DNA of 64,000 nt from Streptomyces xantholiticus. GTDB taxonomy: Bacteria; Actinomycetota; Actinomycetes; Streptomycetales; Streptomycetaceae. The notes under the pieces were generated by a model, which was given only the letters and a program-made list of their open reading frames with translations, searched no databases and was not told where the DNA came from. How positions within the stretch are numbered: the first letter of the stretch is position 1; each line of letters opens with the position of its first letter. Where the stretch lies: NCBI RefSeq assembly GCF_014651015.1, contig NZ_BMWB01000011.1, forward strand, positions 142,029 through 206,028, in the 5' to 3' direction. Made by a program: the position numbers and the translations under genes. Positions 1 through 8,483 of the stretch are shown one piece after another.

Positions 1-671
1 ACAAGTGGCCGCGCTGGCGACAGGCCACCCACACGGCCGCCCACCGGGGCGCCCTCGCCTTCGGCCCGAACCGCGGCCGCAAGGTCACGTACACGAGTCC
101 CGGGGTCACACCGATGGACGGGCATGCTGCGGTGGACGCACTCGTACAGCGCTACCTGTACGCCTACGGCCCGGCCACGCCCGCACACTTCGCCACGTGG
201 CTGGCGGCGCCCAAGGCGTGGGCGGCTGAAGTGTTCACGGGCCTGGCGGCCGCCGGACGTGTCGAAGAGGTCGGCTTCGAAGGCTCCCCGGCCTGGGTCG
301 TCTCCGGCGACACCTCCTTCCGGGACGCCGCGCCGCCACGAGGCGTACGCCTCCTCCCCTACTTCGACGCGTACGTGATCGCCTGCCGGCCCCGCGAGCG
401 GCTCTTCCCCGGGGCGGCTTTCGGCCGTGCCCTGGCGGGCGGGCAGGCCGGCAACTACCCGGTGGTGCTGGTGAACGGGACCGTCGCCGGCGTCTGGCAC
501 CAGCGGCGCTCGGGCAGACGCATCGCGCTGACGGTGGAACCGATCGGCACCGCCCTCGCAACGGCCGGGGCCCGTAACGACCTCGCCGCGCAGGTGAACC
601 GGGTCGCAGAAGCACTCGAGGCACGGGCCGAGCTGACCGTCGGCAGGGTGACGGTGGGCCCGCACGCCTGA
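1..671 (+). CDS. Winged-helix DNA-binding domain protein (AlkZ/HTH_42-like), 5' truncated
   Basis: The reading frame is open from base 3 to the TGA at 669-671, so the window starts inside the gene; the ATG at 114 is internal. Just before it the frame reads RGALAFGPNRGRKVTYTSPG. This and the later LPYFDAYVIACRPRERLF and VNGTVAGVWHQRR stretches are typical of the C-terminal half of Streptomyces winged-helix proteins of the HTH_42/AlkZ-like family. Family members include DNA glycosylases that unhook interstrand crosslinks, but many have no assigned role. About 220 residues are visible of a usual 350-400. The family call is moderately sure; the function is not. Confidence 0.72.
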   Translation, partial: KWPRWRQATHTAAHRGALAFGPNRGRKVTYTSPGVTPMDGHAAVDALVQRYLYAYGPATPAHFATWLAAPKAWAAEVFTGLAAAGRVEEVGFEGSPAWVVSGDTSFRDAAPPRGVRLLPYFDAYVIACRPRERLFPGAAFGRALAGGQAGNYPVVLVNGTVAGVWHQRRSGRRIALTVEPIGTALATAGARNDLAAQVNRVAEALEARAELTVGRVTVGPHA

Positions 672-711
672 CGGGGCCGGCCGGATGCCCGGTGTCGTCT
701 CACATTCGGCG

Positions 712-1425
712 TCAACGCACAGCGAGCGCCCCGAGCAGAACCCCCAGCCAGGCACCCGCCATCATGAACGGGCCGAAGGGGATCGCGCTCCTGCGACCGG
801 CCCGGCGCAGGGCGATCAGCCCGAGCCCGTACACCGAACCCAGCAGAAACCCGGCGAAGGCCCCCGCGAACAGCACCGCCCAGCCGTACCAGCCGAGGAC
901 GACGCCCAGCGCCAGGGCGAGCTTCACGTCCCCGAAACCCATGCCGTCGGGACGGATCAGGAACAACACGAAGTACGCCGCTCCGAGCACCGGCCCGCCG
1001 AGCAACGCGGTCGTCCAGGACCCCGCCGCACCCGGTGCGACGGCGGCGGCTCCGAGCAGGGTCAGCGCCCCGGCCGCCAGCGGCAGGGTGAGGTGGTCCG
1101 GCAACCGGCGCACGCTCACGTCCACCAGTGCGAGCAGTACGGCAAAGGGGGCGAGCACCAGCCAGACCACCAACTCGGGCCGCCCACCGACCGCCACGGA
1201 GAGGGCGGCGCACACCAGCCCGGTGACGAGCGGCGCCGTGACCCGGGCCGGCAGCGGTGCCGGGCAGCAGGGCCCACCGACCCACCCGCCGTACGGGTGC
1301 CCGGCCGGACACGCCGCACGCCACGTCTCCCCCGGCTCGACGGAGAGCCGATACGCCGCCCGCGGACACAACCAACCGGCCCCGGCCCCCCACAGGGCGG
1401 CAACGACAACCAACGCTGCTTCCAC
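712..1425 (-). CDS. Prepilin peptidase (A24 family, TadV/CpaA type)
   Basis: A 237-residue multi-spanning membrane protein. It carries the aspartate pair of A24 peptidases: one in DVSVRRLPDHLTLP (mid-protein) and one in the GFGDVKLALALG motif (GxGD) near residue 170. The family removes the leader of type IV/Flp pilins on the cytoplasmic side of the membrane. It lacks the N-terminal methyltransferase domain of the large PilD type, as is usual for Tad systems. It lies about 8 kb from the Tad pilus locus of this window and is a plausible processing enzyme for the pilin at 10349-10588. It is divergent from the DUF192 gene, with only about 40 bases between them. Confidence 0.85.
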   Translation of the reverse strand: MEAALVVVAALWGAGAGWLCPRAAYRLSVEPGETWRAACPAGHPYGGWVGGPCCPAPLPARVTAPLVTGLVCAALSVAVGGRPELVVWLVLAPFAVLLALVDVSVRRLPDHLTLPLAAGALTLLGAAAVAPGAAGSWTTALLGGPVLGAAYFVLFLIRPDGMGFGDVKLALALGVVLGWYGWAVLFAGAFAGFLLGSVYGLGLIALRRAGRRSAIPFGPFMMAGAWLGVLLGALAVR

Positions 1426-1453
1426 GCCCCTGACCCTAGGCCGCCCCGGCCGT

Positions 1454-1459
1454 TACCGT
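1454..1459 (+). promoter_or_regulatory. -10-like element, leaderless start of the DUF192 gene
   Basis: TACCGT lies 7 bases before the ATG at 1467, which would put transcription initiation on the start codon. It decides against the in-frame start at 1458, which would overlap the element. No convincing -35 is visible. Confidence 0.35.
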
Positions 1460-1466
1460 GAACGCC

Positions 1467-1874
1467 ATGGGGACAGCACGGCGTTGGCACGACGGCCCGT
1501 ACACGTTGACGATCGACGGCCGCCCGGTCGCCGAGGTCGAGATCGCCGCGACCTACGGCACCCGCCGCCGCGGCCTCCTCGGCCGCGACGGCATCGCGGG
1601 CGCGATGCTCCTGACCCCGTGCAACAGTGTCCACACGATCGGGATGCGCTTCCCGATCGACGTGGCCCACCTGGACGCCGACTTGCACGTCCTCGCCGTC
1701 ACGACCATGCGCCCGGGCCGCGTCGGGCTCCCGCGCCTGCGGGCGAGGCTGGTACTGGAGGCGGAAGCGGGAGCGATGGCGGGCTGGGGGGTGCGCCAGG
1801 GCGGCGAACTGACTCTCACCCCCGGAACCGATGCTGATGCCGCTCTTTTCCCCGGCTCGCGTACCACGGAGTGA
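1467..1874 (+). CDS. DUF192 family protein
   Basis: A 135-residue protein that fits the DUF192 domain over most of its length: RRRGLLGRDGIAGAMLL, the CNSVHTIGMRFPIDVAHLD core, and a C-terminal AGWGVRQGGEL. Members are small beta-barrel proteins, often extracytoplasmic, without an agreed function. No signal peptide is evident here. In Streptomyces a DUF192 gene is commonly found next to pilus or prepilin-peptidase genes, as here. An in-frame start also exists at 1458; the -10-like element favours the ATG at 1467. Confidence 0.78.
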   Translation: MGTARRWHDGPYTLTIDGRPVAEVEIAATYGTRRRGLLGRDGIAGAMLLTPCNSVHTIGMRFPIDVAHLDADLHVLAVTTMRPGRVGLPRLRARLVLEAEAGAMAGWGVRQGGELTLTPGTDADAALFPGSRTTE

Positions 1875-2026
1875 GCCGTATGCATCCATGCGGAGATCGT
1901 CCGATTTCCGCTTGTCGTTCCGCCGGAACGAGGCCGGCGCCTCGACTCGTTTCGGAGGTTGCTGAGAAAGGAGTGGGCGGTTTGAGCCATTTTTTCCTCA
2001 GCTACACAGCAGTCCCCAGGAACCTC

Positions 2027-2032
2027 TACACT
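2027..2032 (+). promoter_or_regulatory. -10-like element, likely leaderless promoter
   Basis: TACACT sits 8 bases before the ATG at 2041 and there is no Shine-Dalgarno sequence close to that ATG. This fits a leaderless transcript for the two-gene unit 2041-5168. Confidence 0.4.
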
Positions 2033-2040
2033 GCGCCCTC

Positions 2041-2976
2041 ATGCATTGGCCCCCTGAGCACGACGATGGTGCGTACGGCGTAGGCGGCGCGAATGGCGCA
2101 TATGACGCCCACCACGCGCACCACGCGAACGGCGCGCTTGGCGTGTACGCCGGGAACGGCGCCTACCGGGATGGTGGCCAGACCCAGGGCGTGCCCCTCG
2201 TGTACCACCCGTACGGGGACAGCGCTTCGACCCATGACGGATACGCGGATCCGCCGGCGGCGTACGGGTGGTACGAGCCGGCGGCGACCGGTCACGGGAT
2301 CCCGCCCGGCGATGCTTACGGACACCCGCAAGGCACGAACCTGGACGTTGACTACACCTACGGGGGCGGTCACGACGCCTACGAGGGGGGCCACGGCCGC
2401 CAAGGTGCCGACGGTGGGGCCTACGGCACCGAGCACCAGCACCTGCACGGGGACGGCGGAAACGCTCACGGCACCGCCGACGACGACCATGACGGTGACC
2501 ACGACCACGGCACCGGACACGACGACGGCTCGGTCTTCGTCGACGCATCGGGCCGCCGCGGACGGCTGGTCCGTCCCGTGGGCCTTGCTTTCGCGGCGGC
2601 CTGCGTGGTCTTCATCGCCGTCGTGATCGCCGGATTCTTCGGTTCGGCGCCCTCCGGCGGCCCGTTCTCGCTGCCCTGGGTCCAGGAGAAGAACGAGGAG
2701 CCGAAGCCGAGCCAGGAACAGAAGCAGGAGCAGGACGGATCGACGAAGGCCACGGAGAAGCCCGGCTCCACCGCCGGACCCACGGCCGCCCCGTCCGCCA
2801 AGGCCGGGGAGTCAGCGGCCCCGAGCCCCTCCGTGAGCAGTTCCAGGACCGCGACCGAGGAACCCAGCACCGAGGCGCCCCGGACCGCGGCGCCCTCCAC
2901 CACGACCGCGCCGGGCCTGGGGAACTCCGGCAACCGTCCTGGCCAGGGCCAGACGCCGACCAAGGGACCCAGGTGA
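2041..2976 (+). CDS. Single-span membrane protein with Gly/Tyr/His-rich N-terminus and Pro/Ser/Thr-rich tail
   Basis: A 311-residue protein of unknown function. Residues 1 to about 175 are low complexity, rich in Gly, Tyr, His and Asp (repeated GAYD, HHAHHANGA and GDHDHG patches). One membrane segment follows near residues 185-205 (FAAACVVFIAVVIAGFF). The last 90 residues are Lys/Glu- then Pro/Ser/Thr-rich and would lie outside the cell. No catalytic domain is visible. Its stop codon overlaps the GTG start of the next gene by four bases (GTGA), so it is probably co-translated with the fused glycosyltransferase and may be an accessory or scaffold for it (inference). Confidence 0.7.
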   Translation: MHWPPEHDDGAYGVGGANGAYDAHHAHHANGALGVYAGNGAYRDGGQTQGVPLVYHPYGDSASTHDGYADPPAAYGWYEPAATGHGIPPGDAYGHPQGTNLDVDYTYGGGHDAYEGGHGRQGADGGAYGTEHQHLHGDGGNAHGTADDDHDGDHDHGTGHDDGSVFVDASGRRGRLVRPVGLAFAAACVVFIAVVIAGFFGSAPSGGPFSLPWVQEKNEEPKPSQEQKQEQDGSTKATEKPGSTAGPTAAPSAKAGESAAPSPSVSSSRTATEEPSTEAPRTAAPSTTTAPGLGNSGNRPGQGQTPTKGPR

Positions 2977-5168
2977 GCCCCGTACCACGCAAGACCGGAA
3001 CAACCCGTTCCACCGGCCGCGGCCGTTCCCCCCGCAGCAAGCGCTCGGCCCGATCATCCGCGAGAACCCGCTCGACGCGGACCGCACCGCCTGCCAGAAC
3101 CCACCGGCATGTCCGGCAGCGCGACCCTCGCGGCCACTGGCTGCTGCTTCTGCTCACTCTCGCGGTCGCCGCCACCGCGCTGCTGTTCAGCGGTTACGGG
3201 CGGCACGAAATAGCGCCCGCCGCCGCCCCCGTACGCCACTGCGCCGCTGCCGCCCCCGCGGCGGTACGCGAAGGCGGCCCCGTTCTCAGCGAGATCGACG
3301 GAAAGCTGCGCAGCGCCCAAATTCCCGCCCGGACGGTCGCCCTCACCTACGACGGCGGCCCGGGCCCCTCCTGGACCCCGCGTCTGCTCGACGTCCTGAG
3401 GAAGCATGGCGCCAGGGCCACGTTCTTCCTCACCGGCACACAGGTCGCGGCCCACCCCGATCTGGTCCGCCGAATCCACGACGAGGGCCATCAGATCGGC
3501 TCGCACACCTACACCGACGCCGACCTCGCGCAGGTCTCGGCGGTGCGTGCGCGCCTCGAACTCGCCCTCACCCAGAACACCCTCGCGGGCACGGCGGGCA
3601 TCGGCACCCGTCTGCTACGGCTGCCGCACACCAAGGAGACCGCTTCCCTGTGCGCCGACCAGTGGGAGGCGGGCCGCCGCGCGATCGACGACGGCTATGT
3701 CCTGGTCGCCGCGGATGCCGCCGACCGGAGTCCGGAGCAGGGGGTGATCCGCCAGTTCACCGGCTCCCGGGAGGCCGTCGACGCCACCGAGGAGATCTTG
3801 TCGTCCCCGGCCGACGGCCTGCGGTTCACGACCGTCGGCGCCTCGCTGCGGACAGACGGCGTCAGCTACCCGGTGACGGCGGCCGCCGCGGCGAAGGGCA
3901 CCGCCGTCGTCTGGGCGCAGAGGCTGTCCAGGGGTTTCACCGACGCCATGGGCTGGCTGCTGGTGGCCGCCGGAGGGGTCACCGTGGCCCGCCTCGTGCT
4001 GCTGTTCACGGTCGCCCGTGTCCACGTACGCCGCACCCGGGCCGGACGGCGCCGCGGCAACCGGCTGCCGCCGGTCAACGATCCGGTCACCGTGATCGTG
4101 CCCGCGTACAACGAAGAGGCGGGCATCGAGGCGACACTGCACTCGCTGCTCGCGTCCACGCACCCGTACATCCAGATCATCGTCGTCGACGACGGGTCGA
4201 GCGACGGCACCTTCGAGATCGCCGAGTCGGTGAGGGCCCAGGACCCGCGGGTCATGGTGGTCCGCCAGCCCAACGCGGGCAAGGCGGCAGCCCTCAACAC
4301 CGGACTGTCGTGGGCTCAGTTCGACATCGTGGTGATGATCGACGGCGACACGGTCTTCGAGCCGGACGCGATCCGCAACCTGATCCAGCCGCTCGCCGAC
4401 CCGCGCGTGGGCGCCGTCAGCGGCAACACCAAGGTGGGCAACCGGCAGGGAGTGCTGGGCCGCTGGCAGCACCTCGAATACGTCATCGGGTTCAACCTCG
4501 ACCGCCGCATGTTCGACGTACTCGAATGCATGCCGACCGTGCCGGGCGCGATCGGCGCCTTCCGCCGCCAGGCGCTCGCGGGCGTCGGCGGGGTCAGCGA
4601 GGACACCCTCGCCGAGGACACCGATCTGACCATGGCGCTGTGCCGCGCGGGCTGGCGGGTCGTGTACGAGGAGTCGGCGATCGCCTGGACGGAGGCACCC
4701 TCCACCGTCCGGCAGCTCTGGAAGCAGCGCTACCGCTGGTGCTACGGCACTCTCCAGGCGATGTGGAAGCACCGCGGGTCGCTGTTCGAGACCGGAGCAG
4801 CAGGCAGGTTCGGCCGCCGCGGACTGACCTATCTCGCCGTGTTCCAGACTCTGTTGCCGTTGCTGGCTCCGCTCGTCGACGTGTTCGCCGTGTACGGGCT
4901 GCTGTTCCAGAGCGCCGCCCAGGCGGGGGCCGTGTGGCTCGGCTTCACGGCCGTGCAGGTGATCAGCGCCGTCTACGCGCTCCGCCTCGACAAGGAGAAG
5001 TTCGAACCGCTGTGGACGCTGCCGCTACAGATCTTGATCTACCGGCAGCTGATGTACCTGGTGGTGGTGCAGTCCGTCGTCACCGCGCTGCTCGGCAGCA
5101 GGCTGCGCTGGCACCGGATGCAGCGCACCGGTTCGGCGACGGACACCCTGCAGCGGCAGCCGGCGTGA
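2973..5168 (+). CDS. Fused NodB-like deacetylase domain and processive family 2 glycosyltransferase
   Basis: A 731-residue membrane protein. The order is: basic N-terminus, a membrane segment near residues 55-75, an extracytoplasmic NodB-like polysaccharide deacetylase domain (about 115-290), a second membrane segment (about 315-340), a cytoplasmic GT2 domain (about 370-610) and C-terminal membrane spans. The GT2 motifs are complete: VDDGSSDGT, DGDTVFEP, AEDTD and KQRYRW (the QxxRW motif of processive synthases such as hyaluronan or poly-GlcNAc synthases). The deacetylase motifs are degenerate: TYDGGP at 125-130 instead of TFDDGP, His178 kept but Asp182 where the second metal-binding His belongs, and RLPHT instead of RxPYG. 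The GT should work; the deacetylase is probably inactive. The sugar substrate is unknown. Confidence 0.87.
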   Translation: MSPVPRKTGTTRSTGRGRSPRSKRSARSSARTRSTRTAPPARTHRHVRQRDPRGHWLLLLLTLAVAATALLFSGYGRHEIAPAAAPVRHCAAAAPAAVREGGPVLSEIDGKLRSAQIPARTVALTYDGGPGPSWTPRLLDVLRKHGARATFFLTGTQVAAHPDLVRRIHDEGHQIGSHTYTDADLAQVSAVRARLELALTQNTLAGTAGIGTRLLRLPHTKETASLCADQWEAGRRAIDDGYVLVAADAADRSPEQGVIRQFTGSREAVDATEEILSSPADGLRFTTVGASLRTDGVSYPVTAAAAAKGTAVVWAQRLSRGFTDAMGWLLVAAGGVTVARLVLLFTVARVHVRRTRAGRRRGNRLPPVNDPVTVIVPAYNEEAGIEATLHSLLASTHPYIQIIVVDDGSSDGTFEIAESVRAQDPRVMVVRQPNAGKAAALNTGLSWAQFDIVVMIDGDTVFEPDAIRNLIQPLADPRVGAVSGNTKVGNRQGVLGRWQHLEYVIGFNLDRRMFDVLECMPTVPGAIGAFRRQALAGVGGVSEDTLAEDTDLTMALCRAGWRVVYEESAIAWTEAPSTVRQLWKQRYRWCYGTLQAMWKHRGSLFETGAAGRFGRRGLTYLAVFQTLLPLLAPLVDVFAVYGLLFQSAAQAGAVWLGFTAVQVISAVYALRLDKEKFEPLWTLPLQILIYRQLMYLVVVQSVVTALLGSRLRWHRMQRTGSATDTLQRQPA

Positions 5169-5636
5169 GCTCGCACGGCCGGTCGGAATCGCCTGAGGCG
5201 ACGTGAGGGAGGAACGACCGAGCGCCCTTGACGCACGGCCCGGAGCCCCGACCAGCGGGACCAGGAGGGCGGCCCCTACGCCACACCGGACAACCGGGCG
5301 GGGCGGAGGGCGATCGGGTCCTGCCCAGGGACTGGAAATGCCCTCGCGCCTTGGCAGGGATACGCCATCTGGGCAGGAGCACCCAGGACTTGGCGTCCCG
5401 GTGGGATGGCTGCATCCGACAGATGCCCCACTTGCCGCCCCGGTGTCCACGACGGCCGCGATCAGCCGGAGTGCGGGCGGCGGTCCTCGCAGAGGTAACG
5501 AGCCACCGGGTCCGCGTGGGGGGCGGGCTGGTCCCGGACGACGAGGCGCGCGGTTGGCGGCGTGGGGCGTGCGGGCCGGGATCCGGTCGCGGTCACACCT
5601 GATCGGCGAGATGCGCGCGTCACGGGCATCCGTCGC
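5169..5636. other. Intergenic region without a convincing gene
   Basis: Between the glycosyltransferase and the converging membrane-protein gene. Open frames run through it but none shows a domain, a ribosome site or a plausible protein composition. Nothing else was recognised. Confidence 0.5.
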
Positions 5637-6059
5637 TCATGGCGGGGTGGCTCCCGGAGTGGGGGCGGCCGTGGACGGCACTGCGGACCCGTGGTCGGGC
5701 AGGCTGCTGCTCGGCTGGGGGTTCGGCGTCGTGCTGGTCGGCGTCGTGTTGCTCGGCGTCGTGCTCGGGGTCGGTGAGGTGATCCCGGGCGGGCCAGCCG
5801 GCGGGACGGGGCGCGAGTCGGCCGGCGCCGGGGCCAGCGTCAGGTAGACGGCGCCGGCCAGGGCGGCGGTCGCGAGTCCGGCCAGACCGGCGAGGCCGAC
5901 CCGGGACGTCGGGCTTCGCCTCCACCACAGCAGCCGACGGCCCGGGCGGGGCGGCGCGGCCGGACGCAGATCGCTTACGGTCACCGACTCCGCTCGGGCT
6001 TCGAGCGCCTGCCGGAGCCGGCGTTCCACGAGGTGTTCGCGTCCCCCACCGGCCGTCAT
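5637..6059 (-). CDS. Small membrane protein, possible anti-sigma partner
   Basis: A 140-residue protein: a charged N-terminal region of about 50 residues (HLVERRLRQALEARAESV), one membrane span (VGLAGLAGLATAALAGAVYL) and a Pro/Thr/Ser-rich outer tail. Its ATG overlaps the stop codon of the ECF sigma gene (ATGA at 6056-6059), so the two are coupled. A cytoplasmic segment followed by one span, directly downstream of an ECF sigma factor, is the usual layout of an anti-sigma factor. No zinc-binding HxxxCxxC motif is present, so that role is inferred from context only. Confidence 0.65.
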   Translation of the reverse strand: MTAGGGREHLVERRLRQALEARAESVTVSDLRPAAPPRPGRRLLWWRRSPTSRVGLAGLAGLATAALAGAVYLTLAPAPADSRPVPPAGPPGITSPTPSTTPSNTTPTSTTPNPQPSSSLPDHGSAVPSTAAPTPGATPP

Positions 6060-6772
6060 GTCCGTCCCTCCAGAATCCGTTCCAGCGCGTCGAGGGCGCG
6101 GCTGGCGTTCGACTTGACCGCCCCCCGGCTGATCCCCAGGGTCTGGGCGATCTCCGCCTCGCTGAGGTCCGCCCAGTAGCGCAGCACCAGGACCTGGCGG
6201 CGCCGCGGGGTGAGCCTGCCCAGTGCGGCGAGCACCTCGCGGTGTGCCTCGTCCAGCACGACGTGCTCCTCTGCGGAGGGAACGTCGGCCGGGGTGGGTG
6301 GTGTCCAGGCGCGGACGGTCCTGCGGCGCCGCAACACCGAACGGGATGTGTTGACGACCGCAGTGCGCAGGTAGCCCAGCGCGTTGTCGACCTCGGTGAT
6401 GTGCTCGCCGTGGCGACGGTAGAGGGCGGTGAAGGCGTCCTGGACGACATCCTCGGCGGTGGCGAGGTCATCGACGAGGAGCACCGCGAGGCGGACCATG
6501 CCGAGGCGGTGCGCGTGGTAGAGGTCGGTGACGGTGGGAGGTTGCGGGGCCGTGGTGCCGTACGGGGCCGTGGTGCCGTACGGGGGCGCGGGCAACGGGG
6601 AGCTTGCGAGCGGGCGGTCGGCAGGCGGGGCCGACCGGTCGCTGCGCAGCAGCAGTGCGCGCAGGGCCGCGCGCACGCCCCGCCCGCCGCCGGGCCGCAC
6701 CCGGGGGAATCCGGGCGCGGCGGGGCGGAACGGCGGGGCGTGGTGCAGCACGGGGTTCCTCGGGTCGAGCAC
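6056..6772 (-). CDS. ECF RNA polymerase sigma factor, SigE-type family
   Basis: Sigma-70 region 2 is seen in LYHAHRLGMVRLAVLLVDD, with LATAEDVVQDAFTALYRR and LGYLRTAVVNTSRS. Region 4 is seen in LTPRRRQVLVLRYWADLSEAEIAQTLGISRGAVKS, a helix-turn-helix that reads the -35 element. This is the Streptomyces SigE-type ECF group. The frame is open upstream to 6841, but that start would overlap the surface-protein gene by 68 bases. The GTG at 6772 follows that gene's TGA after one base and still leaves a long N-terminal extension, so I chose it. It probably controls the surface-protein gene and itself as one operon (inference). Confidence 0.83.
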   Translation of the reverse strand: MLDPRNPVLHHAPPFRPAAPGFPRVRPGGGRGVRAALRALLLRSDRSAPPADRPLASSPLPAPPYGTTAPYGTTAPQPPTVTDLYHAHRLGMVRLAVLLVDDLATAEDVVQDAFTALYRRHGEHITEVDNALGYLRTAVVNTSRSVLRRRRTVRAWTPPTPADVPSAEEHVVLDEAHREVLAALGRLTPRRRQVLVLRYWADLSEAEIAQTLGISRGAVKSNASRALDALERILEGRT

Positions 6773-6773
6773 G

Positions 6774-7199
6774 TCAGCGAACAGCGCGCCGCCGCACGAC
6801 GAACAGGGTCCCGGCCCCGAGCACGACGAGCCCGGCGGCACCCGCGCCTATGACGGTGGTGGCGCTGGAGCCACCGGTATGCGCGAGTTCGGGCCCGGCG
6901 GAGGACTGCGCGTCGCCGGGGGCACTGCTGAAGACCGGGGTCGGCACGGCCGACGGCGTAGCGCTCGGCGGAACGCTCGTCACAGGGGTCGGCGCGGCCG
7001 AGGGCGTCGCACTCGGCGGAACGCTCGTCACAGGGGTCGGCGCGGCCGACGGCGTCGCACTCGGCGGAACGCTCGTCACAGGGGTCGGCGCGGCCGACGG
7101 CGTCGCGCTCGGCCCGGCCGCCGCCCAGGCGGGCACGCCGATGACGGCCAGTGCGCCGGTGGCGGCGGCGGTGACAACTGCGCGCTTCAGGTAATGCAC
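6774..7199 (-). CDS. Sortase-anchored surface protein with LAHTG signal and Pro-rich repeats
   Basis: A 141-residue secreted protein: signal peptide ending near AWAAAG (residues 1-28), four copies of a 16-residue Pro/Ser/Thr repeat (unit PSATPSAAPTPVTSVP, last copy diverged), then a cell-wall sorting signal. That signal has ELAHTGG, a hydrophobic span (TTVIGAGAAGLVVLGAGTLFVV) and a final RRRAVR. LAxTG is the recognition motif of the class E sortases of streptomycetes, so the protein should be covalently attached to peptidoglycan. The repeat region is too simple for a binding function to be read from it. It is the first gene of the unit with the sigma factor and the membrane protein. Confidence 0.85.
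   Translation of the reverse strand: MHYLKRAVVTAAATGALAVIGVPAWAAAGPSATPSAAPTPVTSVPPSATPSAAPTPVTSVPPSATPSAAPTPVTSVPPSATPSAVPTPVFSSAPGDAQSSAGPELAHTGGSSATTVIGAGAAGLVVLGAGTLFVVRRRAVR
6924..7115 (-). repeat. 48-bp tandem repeat inside the LAHTG protein gene
   Basis: The marker aacgctcgtcacaggggtc recurs at 6972, 7020 and 7068, an exact 48-base period (16 codons). A diverged fourth copy lies at the low-coordinate end. Copy number can change by slippage or recombination without breaking the frame. Confidence 0.85.
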
Positions 7200-7615
7200 G
7201 GTGGTTCTCCCGACTCGGGTGGGGGCGGCGGATCACGCCCTTCAACCTGCACGACGTGCGAGTGGGCAGGGGGTTGCCGCCCTCCGCGAAAAACTTTCGC
7301 GTGCGGCCGGGGCGGGCTCGCGCGGCTCCGCCCCGCCGGCGGGCAAGCCTCCGGGGCGCATCGGCGTGCCCCGCTGTGCGCACGGCACGTACGGCCGGAG
7401 GGACGGGGAAGTCGGCGGCGTGGGGCGTGCGGGTCCGGGCCCGGGTACGGGTCCGGGTCACGCCGTGCAGCGTGGTTCCGGCACCGCTTTGTTGAGCGCG
7501 GCCCGGGACCGTGGTGTCGTACCCCCGCCTTAAGCTGCGCGCGACGCCGCAGTTCCTGTTGGAGGACCCATGCCGCCGGTCGCCGCCCGCCTCGTAGCCA
7601 CCGTCGCCGCCCGGC
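7200..7615. other. Upstream region of the sortase substrate/sigma operon
   Basis: No gene is supported. A 7-bp hairpin (CGCGAAA / TTTCGCG, 7285-7301) and G/C-rich inverted repeats of a dispersed type (around 7310-7370) are present. The promoter of the minus-strand operon must lie here, but no element could be assigned with confidence. Confidence 0.4.
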
Positions 7616-7891
7616 GTGCGCTCGACGCGGCGCACGCCCCGCGTGTGGAGGCATGGCTGGCAGGAGCGGCGGTTGCTCGTGCAGCGCGGCGACGAGGAGA
7701 TGTGGCGGCTGATCGATGGTCAGGGCAGCGACGAGTGCCGCATGGGGGTGAGCGGGCAGGTCGCGTACCCGTTCCCGGTTGCGGGCGCACCGCGTGTGCT
7801 CGGGAACGGCAACCGGTGCACGGTGACGGAGTGGGGCGACGCGCTTCACGTGTGGGCGTTGCGAGGGAGGAACAGTGGGGTTCTCGGGTGA
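7616..7891 (+). CDS. Small hypothetical protein
   Basis: A 91-codon frame starting GTG and ending at 7891, overlapping the next start by 17 bases. I keep it because nearly all its third codon positions are G or C and because the product (QERRLLVQRGDEEMWRLIDG, then TVTEWGDALHVWALRG) looks like folded protein rather than a shadow. No family was recognised and no strong ribosome site is visible. Confidence 0.42.
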   Translation: MRSTRRTPRVWRHGWQERRLLVQRGDEEMWRLIDGQGSDECRMGVSGQVAYPFPVAGAPRVLGNGNRCTVTEWGDALHVWALRGRNSGVLG

Positions 7892-8480
7892 GATCGTGTT
7901 CGGTCGCAGTGAGCGTCCGTTGCACGAGGCGCCGGTCTTCGACGGGGGGAGGGCCGACGGAAGTGACATCGACGCGGGCCGGCCGCGCCCCGGTGGCTGG
8001 CAGACCCTGCACGTCTTCGACGGTGCGGTGCAGGAAGGGGAGGACCTTCTCGAGGCCGTCGTCGACTGGACCGGCGCGCCCGCCTGTGTCGCGTCCGTGT
8101 ACGACAGCGACGTCGCGCTCGTGACCGGGCTCGCGCCCGACGGCCGCTGGTGGCAGGCCGCTCTGAACGTCGACCTGGCTGCCGCCCTGTGGACCGAGGT
8201 TCCTGATGACGTCGACGACACCAGCGAGTGGGCGGACAGCCCCGAATTCGCCGCGGCGGTCGAGCTCCGCCGCGCCGAGCTGCACGCGGAGATACCCGCG
8301 GCCGCGACCGGCGCCGTGGCATGGGCGCGGTCGGCCGGCGTCGAGGTCACGACGCCGGTGGCGGCCGTCGAGGGCCTGCTGCGGGCGCGGGAGGTGTTCG
8401 TGGAGGACCTCTTCGGCGAACTGCTGGACCGGCTGGGGTTCCCCGAAGCGGCCGAGCCGCAGGACGACGACACGGACTGA
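7875..8480 (+). CDS. Hypothetical acidic protein conserved in style with Streptomyces
   Basis: A 201-residue cytoplasmic-type protein with no signal peptide or membrane span. It starts MGFSGEIVFGRSERPL, has a tryptophan-rich middle (GGWQTLHVFDG, PDGRWWQAAL) and a charged helical C-terminus ending in EPQDDDTD. The GTG at 7875 is preceded by GGGAGG at about 9 bases. I do not recognise a characterised family. It converges on the OmpA-domain gene, with 3 bases between the two stops. Confidence 0.7.
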   Translation: MGFSGEIVFGRSERPLHEAPVFDGGRADGSDIDAGRPRPGGWQTLHVFDGAVQEGEDLLEAVVDWTGAPACVASVYDSDVALVTGLAPDGRWWQAALNVDLAAALWTEVPDDVDDTSEWADSPEFAAAVELRRAELHAEIPAAATGAVAWARSAGVEVTTPVAAVEGLLRAREVFVEDLFGELLDRLGFPEAAEPQDDDTD

Positions 8481-8483
8481 GGG

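Noticed and set aside
6924..7115. Possible CRISPR array (regular repeats)
   Set aside because: Repeats are directly abutting 48-bp units in one reading frame with no spacers; they encode protein repeats.
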